Shown one piece after another: positions 1-6,258 of a stretch of 10,067 bases of DNA (position 1 is its first letter; each line of letters begins with the position of its first letter). The DNA is taken from assembly GCA_946481605.1 (NCBI GenBank), contig CAMLPA010000096.1:1-10067 (forward strand), written 5' to 3'. The stretch is from an uncultured Flavihumibacter sp. GTDB taxonomy: Bacteria; Bacteroidota; Bacteroidia; Chitinophagales; Chitinophagaceae. A program made the translations under genes and the position numbers. Below the pieces are notes generated by a model that ran no database searches, had not been told where the DNA came from, and saw nothing but the letters and a program-made list of their open reading frames with translations.

Positions 1-1
1 A

Positions 2-547
2 GTAGAAAAATCTTATATCGCCACCCCGCAGCAAACCATGCAGGGCTTTATAACCAGTCCGGGTACCGCTGGTAAAAAGATGACCCTCTTTACAGGAAAG
101 CAACCGGTAAAGGATATCTCGTTGGTGAACCTGGAAGGTAAAATGGTTAGTCTGGGCGATTATAATGGTAAAATACTGGTCGTGGATTTCTGGACCACCT
201 TGTGTACGCCTTGTGTGGCCGCTTTCAGCGGATTTGAACGTGTGGTAGAAGATTATAAAAAAGAACCGTTTCAGTTGTTTGTGATCGACCTTTTTGAGGA
301 TGAAACAACCGTTAAATCTTTTGTGGAAAAAAAGGGAATCTCGCTCCCCGTACTGCGCGATGAAGAAAACAAAGCTTACGACATTCAGGGCACACCTACG
401 AAAATCGTATTCGACCCAACAGGTAATATAAGGTTTTACGCTTCAGGTTACGCCGGTTCTACCGACAGGGAATACTATAAACTGAAAGCCATGGTGGAAA
501 TCGTAAAAGCTAAAAATTCAGACCTGGCGAAAGTTAAGAGCCATTGA
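2..547 (+). CDS. TlpA-like thioredoxin-fold protein, C-terminal part (5' end outside window)
   Basis: Secreted or envelope thiol-disulfide oxidoreductase of the TlpA/ResA/AhpC-TSA superfamily, partial. The frame is open from base 2 with no stop. The first ATG (38) is not followed by a signal peptide and lies only about 20 residues before the thioredoxin domain, so the real start is almost certainly upstream of the window. Counting from that ATG, the domain covers about residues 20-150, with active site C56-T-P-C59 and the cis-proline of a thioredoxin fold at T119-P120. The residue before the first Cys is Leu, where the other three copies here have Trp. The C-terminal stretch (GNIRF, SGYAG, MVEI) closely matches the end of the next gene, so the two are probably tandem paralogues. 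The 70-nt gap after it shows no terminator, which fits co-transcription. The partner protein and redox direction cannot be inferred. Confidence 0.85.
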   Translation, partial: VEKSYIATPQQTMQGFITSPGTAGKKMTLFTGKQPVKDISLVNLEGKMVSLGDYNGKILVVDFWTTLCTPCVAAFSGFERVVEDYKKEPFQLFVIDLFEDETTVKSFVEKKGISLPVLRDEENKAYDIQGTPTKIVFDPTGNIRFYASGYAGSTDREYYKLKAMVEIVKAKNSDLAKVKSH

Positions 548-617
548 TAGTAGCACGAAATGATAAGCTGTAATCCGATGATGATTGCATGATGTTGAAC
601 ACGAATTGATTTTATTT

Positions 618-2027
618 ATGAAGAAACTGATTTTTGCGGCATGTTTACTGTGCTCGCTAAGCCTGACCGCGCAACAAAAAAACGCCGACCCTAAACTTGA
701 AGCGCTGAAAAACGAAAAGGATCAGACTGTCCTCCGCCAGAAAATCAAGACACTGGAAAATGGTTCCGCTGAAGACATGGAATTGCTGGTGCGGTATTAT
801 GATAAGGACGCGGCCAAAAAAGCTGCTGTAACCAAAAGCCTGGTGAAAAAATATCCTCAAAGTCAACAGGCAATGATGCTGAGACTGACTCCTTTTCTGA
901 AAGCTGAGGGGCCTGATGGTATGGAAAAGCTATTGGCGGTAATGCTCAAAGATTATCCCGGCATCAACCTCGACCTTGAAAAAACACTGGTCGCGGCCGC
1001 TTATGCAGAGCAACCAGACCTCGAAAAAGTACGGCAATACCTGAACATGGTAGAGGACGAGGTAATGAGGACAAGAGCCGTGACGCAGGTAGTGGATATT
1101 ATTGCCGGATATGACAATGCCGCGGCGCTGCAATTTTCAACAGGAGAACTGGACCGCGTAAAGCAACTTAAAGCGACTACCGGGCCAAATAAATCCATGA
1201 AACCTGATCCGCAAACTGCCTATTACGATTACATCAATCAATATGGGAAGTTGCTTTTCAACGCAGGTAGAAATGAGGAAGCATACCAGTACACTAAAGA
1301 GGCATACCAGCACATAAAAGACAAGGATGCTGAATTGATCGAGAACTATGCTTTCCTTTCCAGCCTGAACGGAAAATACGACGAAGCGCTTCCCATTCTC
1401 GCCAAAGCCGTAAAAGAAGGTAAGCTCGAAAAGAGATATGTGGACCAGGTGCGGAAAGGCTATGCCCAGCTCAATCCCGGTAAAGATGTGGATGCTTACA
1501 TTGAAGGACTTCAGCAAGACTTCAAAGCAAAGATCCGCGGTGAAGTGGTTAAACTACTCGTCAATAAAGCGGCGCCGGATTTCTATGTAACCGATGTGAA
1601 CGGGAAAAAAGTTACGCTGGCGGATTTTAAGGGCAAGACCATCGTGCTGGACTTCTGGGCCACCTGGTGCGGACCTTGCGTGGAATCTTTCCCTGCCATG
1701 CAGATGGCCGTAAACAGGTACGCGAATGATCCCGATGTTAAATTCCTCTTCATTCATACCTGGGAGAATGTGAAAGACCCGCTTACGGACGCTAAAAACT
1801 TTTTAAGCAAAAGGAAGTACGCTTTCGATCTCTATATGGACCCGCGGGATCCGGCCACCAAACACAGTGCCGCCGCGGATGCCTTCAAAGTAAATGGTAT
1901 TCCGGCCAAGTTCGTGATTGACGGCAACGGCAACATACGCTTTGATGTATCAGGCTTTAAGGGCAAAGCCGAAGCCGCCGCTGAAGAACTTGTTCAGATG
2001 GTGGAGATCGCCCGCAAAGGCGCATAG
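618..2027 (+). CDS. Secreted helical/TPR-like protein with C-terminal TlpA-type thioredoxin domain
   Basis: Predicted periplasmic thiol-disulfide oxidoreductase of 469 residues. I chose ATG 618 because it gives a classic signal peptide (MKKLIFAACLLCSLSLTAQ, likely cleavage around Ala18-Gln19). The TTG at 585 only adds a charged leader in front of it. Residues about 20-310 are alpha-helical and rich in charged residues; 201-269 look like TPR-type helix pairs (A-G-R-N-E-E-A and L-N-G-K-Y-D-E-A-L motifs). Residues about 317-465 form the thioredoxin domain, with WATWC-G-P-C at 351-354 and the cis-proline at I428-P429. The C-terminus resembles that of the preceding gene. The helical half may bind a partner protein, but this is inference. 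The thioredoxin assignment is firm, the specific role unknown. It lies 34 nt before the next thioredoxin-fold gene. Confidence 0.9.
   Translation: MKKLIFAACLLCSLSLTAQQKNADPKLEALKNEKDQTVLRQKIKTLENGSAEDMELLVRYYDKDAAKKAAVTKSLVKKYPQSQQAMMLRLTPFLKAEGPDGMEKLLAVMLKDYPGINLDLEKTLVAAAYAEQPDLEKVRQYLNMVEDEVMRTRAVTQVVDIIAGYDNAAALQFSTGELDRVKQLKATTGPNKSMKPDPQTAYYDYINQYGKLLFNAGRNEEAYQYTKEAYQHIKDKDAELIENYAFLSSLNGKYDEALPILAKAVKEGKLEKRYVDQVRKGYAQLNPGKDVDAYIEGLQQDFKAKIRGEVVKLLVNKAAPDFYVTDVNGKKVTLADFKGKTIVLDFWATWCGPCVESFPAMQMAVNRYANDPDVKFLFIHTWENVKDPLTDAKNFLSKRKYAFDLYMDPRDPATKHSAAADAFKVNGIPAKFVIDGNGNIRFDVSGFKGKAEAAAEELVQMVEIARKGA
1278..1319 (+). repeat. Short 21-nt tandem repeat inside the TPR-like region
   Basis: Two adjacent 21-nt units (1278-1298 and 1299-1319) match at 17 of 21 positions and encode the successive heptads EAYQYTK and EAYQHIK. 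It keeps the reading frame and lengthens a helix by two turns. It may be a local duplication or simply the periodicity of a helical repeat protein. Confidence 0.45.
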
Positions 2028-2061
2028 GAAAACCGTGTGGTGTTCATGATAAAAATGATGT

Positions 2062-2982
2062 ATGAAAAAAGCGATGCTTATTGTAATGTTGAAAGCCGTG
2101 GTGCTTTTTGCTTTTGCACAGGACGAACATCCTGTTTCGTGGAAGTTCGATGTAGTGAAAACCGGTCCTTTAACCTATAAGGTACAAATGCATGCCACGG
2201 TGAAGGCGCCTTACCATATTTACCCGCAACAGGCTTCCGGCGGTATTGGTATGCCCACTTCCATTGTTTTTTCAGAAAATGCCAACCTGGAAATGTTGGG
2301 CGGAATAGAAGAGAAAGGCGTGGAGCCTGTGGGGGATGAAGGTGCGGCACATTATTCAAAAGGGGTAACCTTTTCGCAAACCGTAAAACTCCGTTCCAAC
2401 GAAAGTGTCACTTTGCAATTCAGGATCAAATACATGGCCTGTACCGACCTGATGTGTCTTCCGCCAGCCTCCAGGCAATTTAGTATTGTACTGAACGATA
2501 AGGAAGGACCAGTGGCAGGGGAGGAAAGTTTGAAAGCAACGCCGGATTCTGCTCAACTGGCCGTAAAATGGAAGTATGAAGATTTCGTGATGCCCGATGT
2601 TTCCGGTAACTCTGTTGCTACAAAGACCATCACCGCAGCCAACAAATATACCTTCATCGATTTCTGGGCCAGTTGGTGTGCGCCATGCCGCGTGCAGGCC
2701 AGGGCCTTACTGCCGCTGTACAAAAAATACAGCGCCCAAGGCCTGGGGGTAATAGCCGTGTCGTTGGATACTGATGCTAAAGCATGGAAGAAAGCGATTG
2801 CCGATGATGGTTATATCTGGACCAACCTCAGCGATATGCAGGGGTTTGATTCGCCACTCAGCAAAAAGTACGGCATAACCGCCATCCCAAGAAATTTCCT
2901 CATCAATCAGAAGGGAGAAATCATTGCGGTGGACCTGCATGGCAAGGCGCTGGAAGCGCAACTGGAAGCATTGTTCAAGTAA
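2062..2982 (+). CDS. DsbD-alpha-like domain fused to TlpA-type thioredoxin domain
   Basis: Predicted secreted thiol-disulfide protein of 306 residues. A short signal peptide (about 1-20, ending FAFAQ, with a Lys at position 11 inside the core) is followed by a DsbD N-terminal (alpha/DsbDN) domain at about 21-145. That domain carries the pair C127 and C132 in the motif MACTDLMCLPP, typical of Bacteroidota DsbD-alpha domains. Residues about 170-306 are a TlpA/thioredoxin domain with WASWC-A-P-C at 206-209 and cis-proline at I275-P276. In full DsbD, electrons pass from a membrane beta domain to a gamma thioredoxin and then to alpha. Here alpha and a gamma-like domain are joined directly and no multi-helix membrane domain is present, so the electron source must be another protein. 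The thioredoxin part is close to that of the next gene, 19 nt downstream. Domain calls are confident, physiology is inferred. Confidence 0.88.
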   Translation: MKKAMLIVMLKAVVLFAFAQDEHPVSWKFDVVKTGPLTYKVQMHATVKAPYHIYPQQASGGIGMPTSIVFSENANLEMLGGIEEKGVEPVGDEGAAHYSKGVTFSQTVKLRSNESVTLQFRIKYMACTDLMCLPPASRQFSIVLNDKEGPVAGEESLKATPDSAQLAVKWKYEDFVMPDVSGNSVATKTITAANKYTFIDFWASWCAPCRVQARALLPLYKKYSAQGLGVIAVSLDTDAKAWKKAIADDGYIWTNLSDMQGFDSPLSKKYGITAIPRNFLINQKGEIIAVDLHGKALEAQLEALFK

Positions 2983-3001
2983 GCCAATTAATGTTCAAAA
3001 G

Positions 3002-4132
3002 ATGAAAAAGATATTATTCGCGCTATTGCTCCTGCAACTGGGTGCATTCGCGCAAGGAAAAAAGAAGTTTACCATAAACGGTAAATACGGTTCTTTTAAT
3101 GCGCCGGCCAAAGCTTACCTGGAGTATGAACTGGATGGTAAAACAATCGTGGACTCGGTTGTGTTGAAAAACGGGAGTTTCAAATTTAGTGGTAAGGCCC
3201 CGGTTTCGCCCGTGGAAGCGGCTTTGATTTTTGATACGAAAGGTGTGGGGAAACGTAAAAGTTTTGAGCAAGCCACTGTTTACCTTGAGCCAGGCAATAT
3301 CAGGTTTGTATCTAATGGGAAAAGCACTCTGGGCGCGCAAATCACAGGAACACCCAGCAACAACGACTACACCGATTTTAACAACCTGGTGGATGCTGCA
3401 TTTGCGAAAATGACCCCGGAAGACAGGAAGTTCCTCGAAGGAAAGATATCTCCTGAAAATACACCGGATTTTGAAACGCAACTCGCGGGATTTAAAAAAA
3501 GATACAGCGACCTTACCCTGAATGCTTATATAGCATTCATTCAATCGCACCCGGGAGCCAGGCTAAGCCTGGATTTGTTGCCCAAAGTAGCTTACGACCG
3601 CGACTACACTATTGTGAAGCCTTTATTTGACGGTCTTTCTGACAAAGTAAAAACCAGTACGGAAGGCGTGAAATTCGCGGAAAGCCTGGAGCGTATGAAG
3701 AACACAGGCTTCGGGCGTACTGCACCAGATTTTGAACTGCCGGATACAACGGGCCAGATGGTGAAGTTGTCTGCTTTCCGTGGTAAATATGTGCTGCTCG
3801 ATTTCTGGGCTTCCTGGTGCGGACCCTGCCGCGCGGAAAATCCGAACCTGGTTAAAATGTACCAGCAATTCAGTACGAAGAATTTTACGATTGTAGGTGT
3901 ATCGCTTGACAGGCCCGGCAGCAGGGCCGCGTGGCTGTCTGCAATTAAAAAGGACGGACTTCCCTGGCTGCAACTTTCCGACCTGAAATGCTGGGACAGT
4001 CCTGCAGCAAAATTGTTCGGCGTTCAGGCCATTCCGCAGAATTTTTTAATTGATCCCAATGGTGTGATAATAGGGAAAACCCTGATGGGTAAAGACCTGG
4101 AGCTGAAATTGAAGGAGATTTTCAAACTGTAA
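3002..4132 (+). CDS. DUF4369-TlpA family thiol-disulfide oxidoreductase
   Basis: Predicted secreted TlpA/ResA-like protein of 376 residues. ATG 3002 gives a clean signal peptide (MKKILFALLLLQLGAFAQ); the longer frame from the GTG at 2924 overlaps the end of the previous gene and is unlikely. Residues about 20-120 form the beta-rich DUF4369 module common in Bacteroidota thioredoxin-like proteins (fTINGKYG start, DSVVLKNGSFKFSG segment, L-E-P-G-N). Residues 120-235 are a helical linker. The C-terminal domain begins near G238 (APDFELPD) and has WASWC-G-P-C at 273-276 and cis-proline at I344-P345. An extra Cys at 330 sits where the neighbouring paralogue has Gly (DLKCWDSP against DMQGFDSP). It is the last gene before a strong terminator, so it probably ends the operon. 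Reductase rather than oxidase activity is likely for this family but not proven here. Confidence 0.92.
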   Translation: MKKILFALLLLQLGAFAQGKKKFTINGKYGSFNAPAKAYLEYELDGKTIVDSVVLKNGSFKFSGKAPVSPVEAALIFDTKGVGKRKSFEQATVYLEPGNIRFVSNGKSTLGAQITGTPSNNDYTDFNNLVDAAFAKMTPEDRKFLEGKISPENTPDFETQLAGFKKRYSDLTLNAYIAFIQSHPGARLSLDLLPKVAYDRDYTIVKPLFDGLSDKVKTSTEGVKFAESLERMKNTGFGRTAPDFELPDTTGQMVKLSAFRGKYVLLDFWASWCGPCRAENPNLVKMYQQFSTKNFTIVGVSLDRPGSRAAWLSAIKKDGLPWLQLSDLKCWDSPAAKLFGVQAIPQNFLIDPNGVIIGKTLMGKDLELKLKEIFKL

Positions 4133-4154
4133 AAATTTTGATGCTTGCCGTAGA

Positions 4155-4187
4155 CTCGCCTCAACGTTAGTTGGGGCGAAGTTTTTT
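4155..4187 (+). terminator. Rho-independent terminator after the thioredoxin-gene cluster
   Basis: A 9-bp stem, CGCCTCAAC (4157-4165) with GTTGGGGCG (4170-4178), has one G-U pair and a GTTA tetraloop, and is followed by AAG and six T residues (4182-4187). It starts 22 nt after the stop of the DUF4369-TlpA gene and separates that transcription unit from the sigma-factor locus. Confidence 0.88.
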
Positions 4188-4214
4188 ACATGGCTCCCTG
4201 CATTCTTCAATTCT

Positions 4215-4862
4215 GTGGTCCAATACCTGAAATTGAACTATGTTTACAACTGGCATAGCTTCAGCATCTTGGATCAGAACCAACAATATACAGACAAAGA
4301 ACTATTTCTCCGGACCAGCCGCGGAGATGAAAAAGCGTTCACGGATTTATTTTACCGTTGGAAGGACAGGGTTTTCGGTATCGCCTATCATTTTACGGAA
4401 CACCCGTTCCGTTCGGAAGAAATTGTACAGGATGTGTTTTTATACCTTTGGACGAACAGGGTTGGATTAGCTGCGATCGATCAGCCGGAGGCATGGATTT
4501 ACACACTGGCCCGGAACCGGTCGATGACGGCGTTCAAAACGCTTTTAAGAGATGCTTCCTCCCGTGCGGAGGCATTGGAGTACCTGCCCCGCCAGGAAGC
4601 CGCCAATTCCGGCAACCTGGAGTTGGATGACCTGAAAAGAATGCTGGAGCAGGCTCTCAACCTGCTTACACCCCAGCAGCGGCGGGTATTTGAACTCAGC
4701 AGGCTGGAAGGGTACGACCGTGAAGCCGTGGCCCGCGAAATGGGCATCGCCAAAGCAACGGTAAGTGTTCACCTCACCATTGCACTCCGTACAGTACGGG
4801 CTTACCTGCTGGCCCGCCTTGATGCGCTCACAGTGCTTTTACTGCTCCGGGAATTTTTTTAA
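4215..4862 (+). CDS. ECF RNA polymerase sigma-70 factor (Bacteroidota SusC-associated type)
   Basis: ECF sigma factor that should direct RNA polymerase to the downstream uptake genes. Region 2 spans about residues 28-108 (GDEKAFTDLFYRW; SEEIVQDVFLYLW; AWIYTLARNRSM). Region 4 spans about 137-200, with the helix-turn-helix DREAVAREMGIAKATVSVHL. There is no ATG upstream of the domain in this frame. The start given is a GTG (215 residues). A TTG at 4269 would give MDQNQQYTDKELF and 197 residues, which fits family length better, so the start is uncertain. Neither candidate has a purine-rich ribosome site. The C-terminus ends in a hydrophobic tail (ALTVLLLLREFF) beyond region 4. The gene follows a terminator and lies 70 nt before a FecR-type gene, the usual sigma/anti-sigma pairing. 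Family assignment is firm. Confidence 0.92.
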   Translation: MVQYLKLNYVYNWHSFSILDQNQQYTDKELFLRTSRGDEKAFTDLFYRWKDRVFGIAYHFTEHPFRSEEIVQDVFLYLWTNRVGLAAIDQPEAWIYTLARNRSMTAFKTLLRDASSRAEALEYLPRQEAANSGNLELDDLKRMLEQALNLLTPQQRRVFELSRLEGYDREAVAREMGIAKATVSVHLTIALRTVRAYLLARLDALTVLLLLREFF

Positions 4863-4868
4863 AAAAAA
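4854..4868 (+). other. T7A8 homopolymer tract at the sigma-factor stop codon
   Basis: Seven T (4854-4860) run directly into eight A (4861-4868), covering the last two Phe codons and the TAA stop of the sigma gene. The frame of the following fecR gene is open leftward through this tract, so loss of one base here would join the two genes. It could be a slippage site, a simple AT-rich junction, or a spot prone to sequencing error. Confidence 0.6.
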
Positions 4869-4932
4869 TCCACATTCAGCTAATAACGTTTGCCGGTTCC
4901 GGAGACTACCTTATTACAGCAACAATAATTTC

Positions 4933-6117
4933 ATGGAAACGCAACGTATAAACGACCTGCTCCACAGGTATCTCCATAAAACGGCCACACCTGCCGAAAG
5001 GGAGGAGTTATTTCTGTTGGTACAGTCGTTGAAAAACGATGGGCCGCTGGAGGAGGTGTTGTCCGGGATAGATGTATCCCTGCTGCCGCCGGTGTCTTTG
5101 CCGGAAGAAGCGGGCAGGGAAATGCTGGAGGCCATATTGCGGGTAGAGCCGGTTGCGCCGGTAGCCATGGTGCCCGTTCACCGGGTACATTTCCTGCGGA
5201 AATGGCGCTGGGCCGTGGCTGTAGTGCTTGTATTGGGCGTTGCGCTGGCATTCTGGATCAACAGAAAGGACGCACCCGCTCCCGAACTGGTAAAAATGGA
5301 TGTACGTGATGTTGTGCCCGGGAAAGAAGGCGCGGTACTAACGCTTGCGGATGGCAGCCAGGTGGTGTTGGACAGTATGGGGAACGGACTGGTGGCCACA
5401 CAACATGGCGCACAGGCCGTGATCAGGAACGGGCAACTCGTTTATGAACCCACAGCGCAAACTTCCGGAGAAGTGCTGTACAATACCATGACCACGCCAC
5501 GTGGGCGGCAGTTCCAGGTGATGTTGCCCGACGGTTCGAAAGCCTGGCTCAACTGCGCCTCCTCCATTCGTTTTCCAACAGTGTTCTCCGGTCAGCAACG
5601 GGTGGTGCAGGTTACCGGTGAAGTGTACCTGGAAGTGGCGAAGAATGCCGGCCAGCCATTCATTGTGCAACTCCCCAATCAGTCTTCGGTTGAAGTGCTG
5701 GGTACCAGTTTCAACATCAATGCTTATGAAGATGAACCCACGCTGAAAACGACATTGCTGGAAGGCGCTATTCAATACAAACGCGGCACGGAAGTACAAA
5801 AACTGGTTCCCGGCGACCAGGTGCAGGATGATGCACAGGCCAGCAACGGGTTACGGAAAAAACAGGTGGAAGATATAGAAGAGATCGTGGCCTGGAAGAA
5901 TGGCTACTTTAGTTTCTCCGGCACCAATTTCTCCACCATCATGCGGCAGTTGGCCCGGTGGTATAATGTGGAAGTTGTGATCAATGGAGCATTGCCGGCC
6001 CGTTCTTTCAGCGCTTCGGTGAGCAGGAATATTTCCCTGGAGAACCTGCTGAAGGCTATGGAAGTTTACGGAATCCGCTCGTCGTATGAAAATGGACGCG
6101 TGGTGATAACGCCTTAG
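4933..6117 (+). CDS. FecR-family transmembrane anti-sigma factor
   Basis: Inner-membrane regulator of the adjacent ECF sigma factor, 394 residues. ATG 4933 (METQRINDLLHRYLHK) is the natural start; sequence upstream in the same frame overlaps the sigma gene and carries no domain. Residues 1-90 form the cytoplasmic sigma-binding part, with the family motif of a short helix followed by TATPAERE. A single membrane helix lies at about 92-109 (WRWAVAVVLVLGVALAFW). The FecR domain covers about 186-290 (TTPRGRQFQVMLPDGSKAWLN, VTGEVYLEVAKN, VEVLGTSFNINAY). Residues about 325-392 are the DUF4974 C-terminal domain, which resembles the STN fold (GYFSFSGTNFSTIMRQLARWYNVEV). The periplasmic part should receive the signal from the STN domain of the downstream SusC. 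All expected parts are present and length is normal. Confidence 0.94.
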   Translation: METQRINDLLHRYLHKTATPAEREELFLLVQSLKNDGPLEEVLSGIDVSLLPPVSLPEEAGREMLEAILRVEPVAPVAMVPVHRVHFLRKWRWAVAVVLVLGVALAFWINRKDAPAPELVKMDVRDVVPGKEGAVLTLADGSQVVLDSMGNGLVATQHGAQAVIRNGQLVYEPTAQTSGEVLYNTMTTPRGRQFQVMLPDGSKAWLNCASSIRFPTVFSGQQRVVQVTGEVYLEVAKNAGQPFIVQLPNQSSVEVLGTSFNINAYEDEPTLKTTLLEGAIQYKRGTEVQKLVPGDQVQDDAQASNGLRKKQVEDIEEIVAWKNGYFSFSGTNFSTIMRQLARWYNVEVVINGALPARSFSASVSRNISLENLLKAMEVYGIRSSYENGRVVITP

Positions 6118-6156
6118 GAAGAACAATATTTTTAACTATAGACCTGCCTGAAAGAA

Positions 6157-6185
6157 AGCCGCTTCGTGTACGAGACGAAGCGGCT
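6157..6185. repeat. Perfect 11-bp inverted repeat in the fecR-susC gap
   Basis: AGCCGCTTCGT (6157-6167) and ACGAAGCGGCT (6175-6185) are exact reverse complements around a 7-nt loop. On the + strand no T-run follows, so it is not a standard terminator for fecR. On the - strand it is followed by TTCTTTC, which resembles a weak terminator. It begins 40 nt after the fecR stop and ends 73 nt before the chosen susC start. It may partly attenuate or stabilise the fecR/susC transcript, or be a protein-binding site. Confidence 0.7.
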
Positions 6186-6258
6186 GGAAGTCAGGTTGAG
6201 CAAACAAATTTCATCGCTTAAGACGCTTTTTATTTTTCAACCAAAACTGACCAAAGTT

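Noticed and set aside
585..617. Upstream TTG start for the second thioredoxin-fold gene
   Set aside because: It would place a charged 11-residue leader before a complete signal peptide that begins at ATG 618.
2924..3001. Upstream GTG start for the DUF4369-TlpA gene
   Set aside because: It overlaps the preceding coding region and would bury the signal peptide that starts at ATG 3002.
4240..4470. ATG-started frame overlapping the sigma factor N-terminus, considered as evidence of a frameshift
   Set aside because: Its translation carries no sigma-factor motif, while the sigma domain is intact in one frame from before residue 28, so no frameshift is needed.
6206..6238. Possible promoter before susC: TTTC, 18-nt spacer, TATTTTTC
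   Set aside because: Both elements miss the key G of the Bacteroidota consensus and the spacer is short; the region is AT-rich, so chance matches are likely.
6166..6258. Upstream GTG start for susC
   Set aside because: It lies inside the inverted repeat, and the extra residues match nothing in SusC leaders; ATG 6259 gives a normal long leader.
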